Assembly (NCBI GenBank): GCA_031256095.1
Contig: JAIRRG010000193.1
Coordinates: 1-33,316, forward strand
Direction: 5' to 3'
Origin: Desulfobulbaceae bacterium
Lineage (GTDB): Bacteria; Desulfobacterota; Desulfobulbia; Desulfobulbales; Desulfocapsaceae
Length of the DNA: 33,316 bases
This document shows positions 21,572 through 30,030 of this stretch, piece after piece. The notes under the pieces are model-generated. The model made no database searches, had not been told where the DNA came from, and was given only the letters and a program-made list of their open reading frames with translations. Every line of letters begins with the position of its first letter. Position 1 is the first letter of the stretch. Both the position numbers and the translations under genes were made by a program.

Positions 21572-22164
21572 CCGTCGCGGCCCTGACCGCGGAAATCGCC
21601 GAGAAACTGGCGGCTCTGTACCAGGAAATGGAAGCGGGCTACGATCAGGTGGCGATAAAAGTTGGCCTGAGCTGCCAGGGATGCCCCGACAACTGCTGCG
21701 ATTCGTATTTTCTTCATCATACCTATATCGAATGGGCTTATTTGTGGCGTGGCCTGGCGACGCTGGCGCCGCCACTTGTCGATGCCGTGGTCGAGCGGGC
21801 GCGGATCTGCCTTGATCATTACCGTGGGGCGATGGAGGCCGCGGCTTGGCCGAAAAAAATGTGCCCGCTCAATCGGGACGGCCTGTGTATACTCTATCTT
21901 TATCGGCCTATGATTTGCCGTTGTCATGGCGTTGCCGCCCGTTTACGCCGCCCCGACGGCAAAACTCTGCATTTCCCTGGATGTTTCCATTGTCAGGAAC
22001 TGACGGCGCCGCCTGGCCCTGCCGCCGAGATGGACAGAACTTCCCTGTTGCGGCGCCTGGCGCGCCTCGAAGAGGAATTTCTTGGCGGGCGGCTTGGCCT
22101 TTTGCCGAAAATGAAGATGACGCTTGCCGACATGCTGGTGGCCGGGCCGCCGAAATTGGCTTGA
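21568..22164 (+). CDS. cysteine-rich YkgJ-like putative metal-binding protein
   Basis: The ATG at 21568 overlaps the AMMECR1 stop by ATGA. The 198-residue product has a cysteine pattern typical of the YkgJ/UPF0153 zinc- or iron-chelating family: GLSCQGCPDNCCDSYF, then CPLNRDGLCILYLYRPMICR, followed by HFPGCFHCQE. Eleven cysteines are clustered there. Proteins of this type are thought to bind Fe-S or zinc; the partner is unknown. The strong coupling to the AMMECR1 gene suggests a shared role. The C-terminal 50 residues are charged, then hydrophobic. Confidence 0.82.
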   Translation: MTVAALTAEIAEKLAALYQEMEAGYDQVAIKVGLSCQGCPDNCCDSYFLHHTYIEWAYLWRGLATLAPPLVDAVVERARICLDHYRGAMEAAAWPKKMCPLNRDGLCILYLYRPMICRCHGVAARLRRPDGKTLHFPGCFHCQELTAPPGPAAEMDRTSLLRRLARLEEEFLGGRLGLLPKMKMTLADMLVAGPPKLA

Positions 22165-22290
22165 AAGGTGACCCAGTGGCTGGGTATAGATTGACCGGAA
22201 CGGCTTTTCCTGTGATGAGGGGCCGGTGGTATGGCCGGCATCGTCGCTGTCGGCCTGATTTTTGGCGGTAAAGACAAAGAAATGGAGTCA

Positions 22291-22818
22291 ATGATGCGGC
22301 TTCAGGTGCTACGGAAACAACCGAATGCTCGCATGTGTTTTGTCTGCGGGCTGGAAAACGCCTTTGGATTGCACAGCCGTTTTTACGAACTGGAAAACGG
22401 CGAGCTTTTGGCCCTGTTCACACCGAGACAGGAGCATCAGGGCTATCCGGGGCGGCTGCACGGCGGTTTGGCGGCCTCAATTCTTGATGAAACCATAGGC
22501 CGGGCGATCATGATCCGCTCTGCTGGCGACATCTGGGGCGTGACCATTGATTTTTCGGCCCGTTACCGCCAGCCGGCGCCGCTCGATGAGGAAATCCGGG
22601 TCATCGCCCGCATTGAAAGTGACGGCAAACGTATTTTCGAGGGCAGCGGCGAAATTCTTCTCGCCGACGGCAGCGTCGCCATCGAAGGGAAGGGGAAATA
22701 TCTGAGGATGCCGATCGACAAAATCGCCGATTTCGACCATGAAGGCGATGAGTGGCGGTGTCTGGCCGAGGCCAGCGACCCGGTGTCGGTTGTCTTGCCG
22801 GAGAGACGGAAAGACTGA
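22291..22818 (+). CDS. hotdog-fold thioesterase, PaaI-like
   Basis: The likely start is one of two adjacent ATGs (22291 or 22294), with GGAG just before; an earlier ATG at 22282 is in frame. The product is about 175 residues. CFVCGLENAFGLHSRFYE and GRLHGGLAASILDETIGRA give the hotdog catalytic helix (H-G-G-x-x-x-x-x-L-D-E), followed by RYRQPAPLDEEI and EGKGKYLRM. It should hydrolyse an acyl-CoA thioester. It starts about 126 bases after the Cys-rich gene on the same strand, so it may belong to the same unit or have its own promoter. It could act on the product of the OleA-like enzyme; that is inference. Confidence 0.85.
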   Translation: MMRLQVLRKQPNARMCFVCGLENAFGLHSRFYELENGELLALFTPRQEHQGYPGRLHGGLAASILDETIGRAIMIRSAGDIWGVTIDFSARYRQPAPLDEEIRVIARIESDGKRIFEGSGEILLADGSVAIEGKGKYLRMPIDKIADFDHEGDEWRCLAEASDPVSVVLPERRKD

Positions 22819-22876
22819 AAGCTTCACGCCCTTTCCTTGTGGCTGACCGTCGAAAATACGGCGCGGCCACCACCTG

Positions 22877-25726
22877 TCAGCGGTTTGCCTGGCACCAAGC
22901 AAAGGCGTTCTGAAACATCTTCAGCCACGGCGATACGGCCAGGTTTTTCATCTCTTCTGGCAACCAATGCGCTTGCCAGGGCAAAAAGCAGCGCTCTGGA
23001 TGTGGCATGACCGCCAGATGCCTGCCGTCGGCGGAACACAGGCCGGCGGCGGCGCCTGCTGAGCCGTTGGGGTTGAAAGGGTAGGTTTCCGTCGGCTGGC
23101 CATGATCATCGGCGTAAAACATCGGGATCTGGCCGCCCGCCCAGACCTGCGCCTGTACCGCCTGATCAGGAAAGAGCAGCCGCCCTTCGCCGTGATCAAC
23201 GTGGACGCCGAAAACCATTCCTTCCATGCCGGTGAGCATCATTGCCGGGGTCTTGCCGATTTTCACCGTCGTCCAGCGCGACTCAAAGCGGCCGGAACGG
23301 TTGTGGACGAAGCGCGGCTGTTTTTCCGCCGCCAGGCCCAATTCCGGCACCCAGCCTAAAAGCCCGAACAGTTGGCAGCCGTTGCAGACGCCCAAGGTGA
23401 AGGTATCCGGGCGCTGGTAAAATTCCGTGAACATCGCCGCCAGCCTATCGTTGAAGCGAATGGTAGCCGCCCAGCCTTTGGCCGATTCCGGCACGTCGGC
23501 GTAGGCGAAACCGCCGACCGCCGCCAGGCCGCGAAATTGGCCGAGGCCAATCTTGCCCGCCAGCAGGTCACGCATGCAGATATCCCAGGGTGCAAAACCG
23601 GCCTGATAAAAAGCGGCGGCCATTTCCCGGTCGGAGTTCGAGCCTTCCTCACGCAGGATCGCCACCTTCGGTTTGTCAGTTGCGGCGATAATCGCCGGGC
23701 TGCTTGGCGTCGGCGTAAAGGGCAGGTGGTAGTGAGGCTTGGCGCGGTCAAAAATCGCCGTTTTTTCTTCGTCGGCACATTGAGGATTTATTTGCAGCCG
23801 CTCCAATTGGTGACTGGTCTCTTCCCACAGTGCCCGCAGTTCCGGCATCAAGGCGTCGAGAATGACCGGCCCTCCGAAAATGTCGAGTCTATCAGGAATT
23901 ATATTGTTATCGACAAGGTTGTTGTAAATGCGGATTTTTTTGTCGGCGTCGCTGGTTCCCAAATAGCGGTACGGCACGCCTTTTTCTCGTAGCAGCTCCT
24001 CAATCCGTCGGCAGCATGAAAATTCACAGGCGACGACCATGCCCAATTCCTCGGCGAAAAGAGCGGCAGCGGCGTCTTTGACATCAAGCATGACGTTCAG
24101 TCCGCAGTTGCCGGCAAAGGCCATTTCCAAGAGGGTGACGATCAAGCCGCCATCGGAAACGTCATGCCCGGCGGTTATGAGTCCCTGCGCCAGCATTTCC
24201 TGGACCGCCAAAAAACCAGCCCGCAGCAGCCCGCCGTCGGCTTCTGGGCAATCATCGCCCAACTGGCCGTAGACCTGGGCCAGGGCGCTGCCGCCCAGCC
24301 TGTTTCTACCGCCTGATAGATTGAGCAAATAAAGGTGATCGCCGGCATTTTTTATATCCGGCGTCACCTTGACCGTGATGTCTTCCATGGCGGCGTAGAG
24401 AGAAATGACCAACTGGCGCGGCGACTTGACGGTTTCCTCGCCGACTTTTGTTGCCATTGACAGGCTGTCTTTGCCGCCATCGACGGCGATGCCGACGGTT
24501 TTCATGAGGGCGGCCATGGCTTCGGCGGCCTCGTACAGGGCCACGCCCTCGCCGGGCAGTTTTGGCGCCCACATCCAGTTGGCTGAACATTTTACCTGTT
24601 TCAGATCAACTATTTTGGCAAACGCCAGGTTGGTCAGGGCTTCGCCGACGGCCATGGCGGCGCCGCGGGCCGGATCGGCAATCATTTTCATCGCTTGCTC
24701 GCCAATGGATGAAGCAATGCCAGTGAGGCCGAAATGGCTTTGGGCCACCACCGCCAGGTCAGCCACCGTCAGTTGCAACGGGCCGCAGCATTGCTGCTGG
24801 GCGATGAGGCCGGTGACGGCGCGGTCAACTTTACTCGTCAGAAAGCGTTTCGAGCCGACCGAAACCAGGCGCAAAACCCGTTCGAGATGGGCGGCGATAC
24901 TTACTTCCGGCAGCGTCAATGGTTCCTTGGCGTCAGGAATACTCTCGTCACGGAAGGTTTTTTGCGGGATTTTTCCCAGCAGATCCGGCAGGTCAATGCT
25001 GACTGGCGTCGTGCCGTTGGCGCTGTCGCCGACGACGAAGCGCAGGTCGCCGGTCACTTCGCCCAAGACCTCGCAGGCCACCTTTTCACGGGCGCAGATG
25101 GCCTGAAAGGCGGCGAGATTTTCTGGGCGCAGCAGCAGGCCGCAACGCTCCTGGTATTCGGCGACGTAGATTTCCAAGACCGACATGGTGGGGTCGCCGA
25201 CGCGGATTTGGCGTATATCAACGTAACCACCGGATTTTTCAACAAGTTCTTTCAAGACATTGGCCGGGCCGCCGGCGCCCTGGTCATGAATCACTTCGAT
25301 CAGGCTGGTGCCGCCCATCTCGTTGCAGGCGCGGATAACGCGGTTCATCTTCTGCTCCATTTCTGCGTCGCCGCGCTGGACGGCGTTGAAATCGAGTTCG
25401 GCGGCGTTTTCCCCCTGCAACATGCTGGAAGCCGCGCCGCCGCCAAAGCCGACGCGGTAGGCCGGACCGCCGATTTGGATGATCAGCATCCCTGGTTCTG
25501 GTGCGTTTTTTTCCAGGTGGCGGCCATCCATCTGGCCGATGCCGCCCGTGAACATGATGGGTTTGAGAAATCCCCAGCGTTCTCCTCCGGGCGAACGAAA
25601 ATCGCAGGAACGCGTGAAGCCGGCAATCAGCGGCTCGCCGAATTTGTTGCCGTAGTCGGAGGCGCCGTTGCTGGCTTCGATTTCGATGCTCAAAGCGGAA
25701 GCCAGATTTCCGGGAACTGGCGGCAA
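22877..25726 (-). CDS. purL: phosphoribosylformylglycinamidine synthase, C-terminal part (after in-frame TAG)
   Basis: This frame continues the N-terminal part directly after TAG and CAG codons. Its 949 residues include the second half of the synthetase (ASNGASDYGNKFGEP, FTGGIGQ, GGGAASSM, HDQGAGGPANVLKELV), the structural ATP domain and a complete glutaminase domain (TLGVCNGCQLFGLLGW with the nucleophile Cys, HVDHGEGRL, MPHPERCF). It makes FGAM from FGAR, ATP and glutamine in purine synthesis. The only nearby start is a TTG at 25726 with GGAA six bases before it, so reinitiation after the TAG is conceivable. No other lesion is seen along 2.8 kb, so decay must be recent or the stop tolerated. 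Confidence 0.9.
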   Translation of the reverse strand: MPPVPGNLASALSIEIEASNGASDYGNKFGEPLIAGFTRSCDFRSPGGERWGFLKPIMFTGGIGQMDGRHLEKNAPEPGMLIIQIGGPAYRVGFGGGAASSMLQGENAAELDFNAVQRGDAEMEQKMNRVIRACNEMGGTSLIEVIHDQGAGGPANVLKELVEKSGGYVDIRQIRVGDPTMSVLEIYVAEYQERCGLLLRPENLAAFQAICAREKVACEVLGEVTGDLRFVVGDSANGTTPVSIDLPDLLGKIPQKTFRDESIPDAKEPLTLPEVSIAAHLERVLRLVSVGSKRFLTSKVDRAVTGLIAQQQCCGPLQLTVADLAVVAQSHFGLTGIASSIGEQAMKMIADPARGAAMAVGEALTNLAFAKIVDLKQVKCSANWMWAPKLPGEGVALYEAAEAMAALMKTVGIAVDGGKDSLSMATKVGEETVKSPRQLVISLYAAMEDITVKVTPDIKNAGDHLYLLNLSGGRNRLGGSALAQVYGQLGDDCPEADGGLLRAGFLAVQEMLAQGLITAGHDVSDGGLIVTLLEMAFAGNCGLNVMLDVKDAAAALFAEELGMVVACEFSCCRRIEELLREKGVPYRYLGTSDADKKIRIYNNLVDNNIIPDRLDIFGGPVILDALMPELRALWEETSHQLERLQINPQCADEEKTAIFDRAKPHYHLPFTPTPSSPAIIAATDKPKVAILREEGSNSDREMAAAFYQAGFAPWDICMRDLLAGKIGLGQFRGLAAVGGFAYADVPESAKGWAATIRFNDRLAAMFTEFYQRPDTFTLGVCNGCQLFGLLGWVPELGLAAEKQPRFVHNRSGRFESRWTTVKIGKTPAMMLTGMEGMVFGVHVDHGEGRLLFPDQAVQAQVWAGGQIPMFYADDHGQPTETYPFNPNGSAGAAAGLCSADGRHLAVMPHPERCFLPWQAHWLPEEMKNLAVSPWLKMFQNAFAWCQANR

Positions 25727-25729
25727 CTG

Positions 25730-25732
25730 CTA
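25730..25732 (-). other. in-frame TAG codon within purL
   Basis: On the minus strand the codons run CCT TTG GAA TAG CAG TTG CCG, with PurL sequence continuing in the same frame on both sides. One base change from GAG, CAG, AAG, TGG or TAC/TAT would give it. Confidence 0.9.
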
Positions 25733-26722
25733 TTCCAAAGGAAGGTTATAGCCGGGAATATGCAGGCTGCCGACACAGTAGCCGGCGGTGCCAGCGATAA
25801 CCTGAGCGCCGCGCCCGGTGGCCTGGACGTCACGAATGCGGCCTCCGGTGCCGGTCTCGGCACCCGGGAAGGGGGCGACGCCAGTTGGGAAGTTGTGGGT
25901 TTCGGCGGTGAGAAGAGGATGGGCTTCGAGGCGCCGCATCACCAGGGGCGACGGCTGGCCGGGGACGGCGGCTTGCAGCGTATCGATCGTAAAGCCATTG
26001 ATAACACTGGAATTATCCTTGAAGGCAATCAATGAACCATCGGGGTGGGTAGTGAGGGTTTCGGTGACTAATGCAAAGAGCGTTTGCTGTCGCTCCTGAC
26101 CGTCATGGAAGTGTTGGCCCTTGAAAAAGCCGTGCCGCGAATGCTCGGAATTAGCGTTGTTTAAATCCATGATTTCAACAATGGTTGGGTTGCGGCCAAG
26201 CTTTTTCACAAAGTAGTCGTAATACAATTGCCGGTCGCCAGCATCCATTGAGATGCCAGGCAGACCGAGCAGGGCATCAGCGCCCCCGCCCAGCAAATCA
26301 ACATCGTAAACCGCTTCTGGAATGATGCCGGTGGTAAAGCTGGTTAAGGGCGCGGCATAGCGGCATTCGGTCATGCGGTCATGGCGGCGGGCGATGAATT
26401 CGGCCATATCTTCGCTCTGCGGCGCCAGATAACGCCGCGAGCGCTCGCAGCGCTTGACGGCGGAGAGCCCCGTCGCCTGGCAGATGGAAACCATGTTCGA
26501 CGACCAGGCGGTGGCGAAATTGAGGCGTGGCCCAATCTCGACGACGCGGTCGCCGACAAGGGCAGGCGTCAGGGTTACAGAATCGGCCAGGAAGCCGTCG
26601 GCCAGGATCAGCCGCAGGCGCTCCAATTCATCGGCTGTCAGTGGGCGGCTAGTTTCAATGTTGAAAACGTATTCACAGGCGGCGTCGCGGTTTTTGTATA
26701 ACTGGAAAACGGAGGCGGTCAT
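25730..26722 (-). CDS. purL: phosphoribosylformylglycinamidine synthase, N-terminal part (ends at in-frame TAG)
   Basis: The visible part is 330 residues from ATG 26722 (MTASVFQLYKNRDA); a GTG three codons upstream is possible. It holds the PurS-like N-terminal region, the linker, and the start of the first synthetase domain with NNANSEHSRHGFF and AETHNFPTGVAPFPGAETG. It ends HIPGYNLPLE then TAG. Homologues such as plant and bacteroidete PurL read on through this point with the same number of residues before the conserved NLAS, so TAG replaces one ordinary codon. The domain alone is not a full enzyme. It lies 87 bases after a terminator that closes the degQ transcript. Confidence 0.9.
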   Translation of the reverse strand: MTASVFQLYKNRDAACEYVFNIETSRPLTADELERLRLILADGFLADSVTLTPALVGDRVVEIGPRLNFATAWSSNMVSICQATGLSAVKRCERSRRYLAPQSEDMAEFIARRHDRMTECRYAAPLTSFTTGIIPEAVYDVDLLGGGADALLGLPGISMDAGDRQLYYDYFVKKLGRNPTIVEIMDLNNANSEHSRHGFFKGQHFHDGQERQQTLFALVTETLTTHPDGSLIAFKDNSSVINGFTIDTLQAAVPGQPSPLVMRRLEAHPLLTAETHNFPTGVAPFPGAETGTGGRIRDVQATGRGAQVIAGTAGYCVGSLHIPGYNLPLE

Positions 26723-26810
26723 GGGCGTCACATGAAAATGGATGTGGTTTTGTCAGGAAAATAGGGTAACAACGGTAACATGAAGTGAGACGGGGCAAAA
26801 GGGCAAAAGA

Positions 26811-26842
26811 AAAGGCGGCCCGTTTGCCACGGAACCGCCTTT
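26811..26842 (-). terminator. intrinsic terminator after the degQ-like gene
   Basis: The arms AAAGGCGG (26811-26818) and CCGCCTTT (26835-26842) pair across a 16-base loop. On the minus strand the second arm is followed by TTTTCTTTTG. It lies 67 bases after the protease stop and before purL, so purL should have its own promoter in the remaining 90 bases. Confidence 0.75.
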
Positions 26843-26908
26843 TTTGTCATGGTTTCGTCCTCTGTTTAACGCCGGACGAGTCTTCGTTGAGTCTGTTGCC
26901 AAATCGCC

Positions 26909-28402
26909 TTACTGCGCCGACAGCACCACGTACTGGCTGCCGCGGCCAACGCGCACTTTCAGCAGCAGCCGTTTCTGGGCGTTGCTTTTCTTTATCGCCG
27001 CCACGGCTTCATCGACGTTTTTCACTGGCTTACGGTTGATCTCCTCAATCAGCTGTCCAGGTTTCAGACCGGCCAGATCGGCGGGGCTGCCGTCGTCAAC
27101 GCCGCCAATAATAACTCCCTGGCCTTCATGATAACCAAAACGTTCGGCCAGTTCCGGGGTCAATTCCCGCAAGTCTAGGCCATACTGGCCGCTGACATCG
27201 CCGGATTCCTCGCTGCCTTGAGCGTTATCATTCTTGCCGAAATTTTCCGGCTGCTTGCCGATGACGACATCAAAATTTTGTTCTTTACCATCACGAATCA
27301 GGGTCAACTGCGCTTTCGCGCCGGGAACGAGCATGGCGACGCGATTGCGGAGGTCGGCGCTGTCGGTCAGTGCTGTGCCGTTCAATTTGACGATGACATC
27401 GCCTTGGCGCAGTCCGGCTTTGGCCGCCGGGGTACCGGCCTGGACATCGCTGAGCAGGGCGCCGCCCGCTTTCGGCAAGTTAAAGGACTGGGCCAGCTTG
27501 TCATCGACATCCTGAATCGATACGCCGAGCCAGCCGCGCGTCACCTTGCCGCTGACGGCAAGTTGTTTCTCAATCCCTTTGGCCATGTTGATCGGGATGG
27601 CGAAACCTATCCCCATATAACCTCCTGAACGGGAGAAGATCGCCGAGTTGATGCCGATGGCTTCGCCACGGATGTTCAGGAGCGGGCCGCCAGAATTGCC
27701 GGGGTTGATGGCGGCGTCGGTTTGGATGAAACTTTCATAGTTGTTGATGCCGACCCGGTTGCGGCCTTTGGCGCTGATGACGCCGACGGTGACGGTCTGC
27801 TCCAGGCCAAAGGGGTTGCCGATGGCGATCGCCCACTCCCCGACTTCCAGCTTGTCGGAATCGCCCAGCGGCAGCACCGGCAGGTCGCCGGCACCGTCGA
27901 TTTTAATCAGGGCGACATCGGTCTGCGGGTCGCTGCCCACGGTTTTCGCTTTGAATTCGCGCTTGTCGGACAGGATCACCGTGATGCTGTCGGCGTTTTC
28001 CACCACATGGGAATTGGTCAGGATATGACCCTCCTTATCAATGATGAAGCCGGAACCCTGGGCCTGCTGAGTAGATTTTTTCTGGCGTTTCGGCTGCTGG
28101 TCGGGCCGGAACTGCGGCCCGAAGAAGCGCTCGAAAAACGGGTTGTTGAACATCTCCTCCAAACCCTGCATGTCGGTGCCCTTAACGGCCTTGGCCACCC
28201 GGATGTGCACCACCGCTGGTCCCGCCGCCTTGGCGACTTCAGTAAAGGATGGCAGCGTCATCGCCGAAGCCGCCGGTGCCGGGGCGTTTTTGTCGCCGCC
28301 GAAAAGATCAAGCGCCCGCGCCGGTAACGCCGGAACAAAAAAAGTCAGCATCAGGACGGTCAGCAGCAAGCTGCCTCTCCTCACTTGTCGTCTACTTGTC
28401 AT
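26909..28402 (-). CDS. degQ: periplasmic serine protease, DegP/DegQ (HtrA) family
   Basis: The ATG at 28402 has AAAGGAGA six bases upstream; the longer reading to 28471 runs into the promoter. The 497-residue protein has a signal peptide (RRGSLLLTVLMLTFF, probable cut after ALPARA). Its trypsin-like domain has His132 (TNSHVVENA), Asp162 (PQTDVALIKI) and Ser237 (NPGNSGGPL). Two PDZ domains follow, at about 285-375 and 400-490 (RQGDVIVKLNG, KPGQLIEEINRKPV). A Q-rich loop near 100-115 fits the DegP LA loop. It degrades or refolds damaged envelope proteins. The naming DegQ over DegP is uncertain. Confidence 0.95.
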   Translation of the reverse strand: MTSRRQVRRGSLLLTVLMLTFFVPALPARALDLFGGDKNAPAPAASAMTLPSFTEVAKAAGPAVVHIRVAKAVKGTDMQGLEEMFNNPFFERFFGPQFRPDQQPKRQKKSTQQAQGSGFIIDKEGHILTNSHVVENADSITVILSDKREFKAKTVGSDPQTDVALIKIDGAGDLPVLPLGDSDKLEVGEWAIAIGNPFGLEQTVTVGVISAKGRNRVGINNYESFIQTDAAINPGNSGGPLLNIRGEAIGINSAIFSRSGGYMGIGFAIPINMAKGIEKQLAVSGKVTRGWLGVSIQDVDDKLAQSFNLPKAGGALLSDVQAGTPAAKAGLRQGDVIVKLNGTALTDSADLRNRVAMLVPGAKAQLTLIRDGKEQNFDVVIGKQPENFGKNDNAQGSEESGDVSGQYGLDLRELTPELAERFGYHEGQGVIIGGVDDGSPADLAGLKPGQLIEEINRKPVKNVDEAVAAIKKSNAQKRLLLKVRVGRGSQYVVLSAQ

Positions 28403-28459
28403 AAAAATCTCCTTTGAAAAAATGCCAGTGGCCCGGCATGGTGTATTCTCCCGCCGCAA

Positions 28460-28487
28460 ATCATAAAACAAATGCGCCGTTTGGCAA
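28460..28487 (-). promoter_or_regulatory. promoter of the degQ-like gene
   Basis: On the minus strand TTGCCA (28482-28487), 16 bases, TATGAT (28460-28465). A start near 28453 gives a leader of about 50 bases to the ATG at 28402. It diverges from the paaK promoter across about 116 bases with no gene. Confidence 0.65.
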
Positions 28488-28602
28488 GATGGCTAAGTTG
28501 AGATAGCGGGTGAGAAGAGTCGCCAGAGTCGACGGCAAACGACTGTTTCGCCGCGCCAAAGCGCTGCCACTTTTGTGCGCTGGTGTGCCCTTTTCGATGA
28601 CT

Positions 28603-28631
28603 TTGATTTTTCTTATCCTAGCGGATATGAT
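28603..28631 (+). promoter_or_regulatory. promoter of the paaK-ACT operon
   Basis: TTGATT (28603-28608), 17 bases, TATGAT (28626-28631). A start near 28638 gives an untranslated leader of about 80 bases. Its position inside the open upstream frame supports the start at 28720. Confidence 0.6.
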
Positions 28632-28719
28632 AGCCACCGGTCTTTACGGCGCCTGCCACCACCAGCCAGCTGGAGCCAGCCCGGCGCTCTCTCTTCAGTC
28701 ATTCACAGTTGGAGGAATC

Positions 28720-30015
28720 ATGAGTTATTTTCAGCCGGAAATTGAATGCGCTTCGCGGGAAACCATGCGGGCCTTGCAGTCGGAACGCCTGCGTAAAATT
28801 GTCCGTCACGCCTACGATAACGTCCCATTTTACCGGGAAAGCATGGGTAAAAAAGGCTTGACGCCCGACGACATCCAGTCGGTTGACGATCTGCCGAAGC
28901 TGCCGTTTGTCAGCAAGGATGACCTGCGCGAAGCCTATCCCTACGGGCTTTTGGCGGTGCCGCGCTCGCAAGTTGTCCGCATCCAATCGACCAGCGGCAC
29001 CACCGGCAAACGGGTGGTGGGTTTTTACACCCAGGAAGACATTGACCACTGGGATGAATGCTGCGCCCGCGCCATTGTCGCCGCTGGCGGCAGTAAGGAA
29101 GACGTGGTGCATGTCTCCTACGGTTACGGTTTGTTCACGGGCGGGCCGGGGCTAAACGGTGGCTCGCATAAACTCGGTTCAATGACCTTGCCGATGTCGT
29201 CCGGCAACAGCGACCGGCAGATTCAATTCATGTGCGATCTCGGTTCAACCATCCTCTGCTGCACGCCGTCCTACGCCGCCTATCTCGCCGAAACCATTAT
29301 CAGCGGCGGCATGCGCGACAAAATTGCCTTGAAAGCCGGGATCTTCGGCGCTGAAGCCTGGAGCGAGGAGATGCGCCGCGACATTGAGGCCAAACTGGGC
29401 ATCAAAGCCTATGACATTTACGGCTTGACCGAATTGTCCGGGCCAGGCGTATCGTTCGAATGCTCGGAGCAGACCGGGATGCACGTCAACGAGGACTGCT
29501 ACATCACCGAAATTATTGACCCGAAGACTGGTGAGGTCTTGCCGGAAGGCTCGAAAGGCGAACTTGTTTTCACCGCCATCGCCAAATACGGTTTCCCGAT
29601 GATCCGTTACCGTACCCGGGACATCAGCGTTTTGCGCCGCCAACCTTGCTCCTGCGGGCGAACGTTCTTGAAAATTGGAAGACTGATGGGCCGCACCGAC
29701 GATATGCTGATTATCAGAGGCGTCAACGTTTTCCCCTCGCAGATCGAAACCGTGCTCTTGCAGGAAGGCTGCTCGCCCAACTATCAGATTATTGTTGGCC
29801 GCGTCAACCATACCGACACCTTTGAGATCAAGGTTGAGCTGACACCGGAGATGGTTGCCGACACGGTAAAAGAAATCGAGAAACGCGAAAACGACCTGGT
29901 GGAGGCCATGCGCTCAATGCTGGGCATCTCGCCGAAAATCACCCTGGTTGCCCATCGCTCCATCGCCCGCAGCGAAGGCAAGGCGGTGCGGGTCATCGAC
30001 AACCGCAAAATCTGA
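28720..30015 (+). CDS. paaK: phenylacetate-CoA ligase family (adenylate-forming)
   Basis: The ATG at 28720 has GGAGG four bases upstream; the open frame to 28510 contains the promoter and was rejected. The 431-residue product has the family's SERLRKIVRHAYDNVPFYRE start, the P-loop STSGTTGK at 90-97, an SYGYGLFTGG segment, YDIYGLTELSGPG, and MIRYRTRDI with a C-terminal LIIRGVNVFPSQIE. It activates an aryl acid with ATP and CoA. Paired with an ACT-domain gene (16 bases apart), as is common in anaerobes degrading aromatic amino acids, phenylacetate or indoleacetate is the likely substrate. Exact specificity cannot be read. Confidence 0.93.
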   Translation: MSYFQPEIECASRETMRALQSERLRKIVRHAYDNVPFYRESMGKKGLTPDDIQSVDDLPKLPFVSKDDLREAYPYGLLAVPRSQVVRIQSTSGTTGKRVVGFYTQEDIDHWDECCARAIVAAGGSKEDVVHVSYGYGLFTGGPGLNGGSHKLGSMTLPMSSGNSDRQIQFMCDLGSTILCCTPSYAAYLAETIISGGMRDKIALKAGIFGAEAWSEEMRRDIEAKLGIKAYDIYGLTELSGPGVSFECSEQTGMHVNEDCYITEIIDPKTGEVLPEGSKGELVFTAIAKYGFPMIRYRTRDISVLRRQPCSCGRTFLKIGRLMGRTDDMLIIRGVNVFPSQIETVLLQEGCSPNYQIIVGRVNHTDTFEIKVELTPEMVADTVKEIEKRENDLVEAMRSMLGISPKITLVAHRSIARSEGKAVRVIDNRKI

Positions 30016-30030
30016 GCAACGGAGGCCATT

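Noticed and set aside
22819-22876. Bidirectional terminator between the thioesterase and purL
   Set aside because: An imperfect hairpin (GTGGC...GCCAC) can be drawn, but no T-tract follows on either strand.
25730-25732. Genome-wide reassignment of TAG or pyrrolysine insertion in PurL
   Set aside because: TAG serves as a normal stop elsewhere in the window (gpW-like gene at 6129, vapB remnant at 30677). No pyl gene is visible, and PurL has no known pyrrolysine site. Local readthrough is still possible.
24734-26035. 433-codon plus-strand frame opposite purL
   Set aside because: It is an antisense shadow of a conserved gene in GC-rich DNA, lacks a ribosome site and has no family resemblance.
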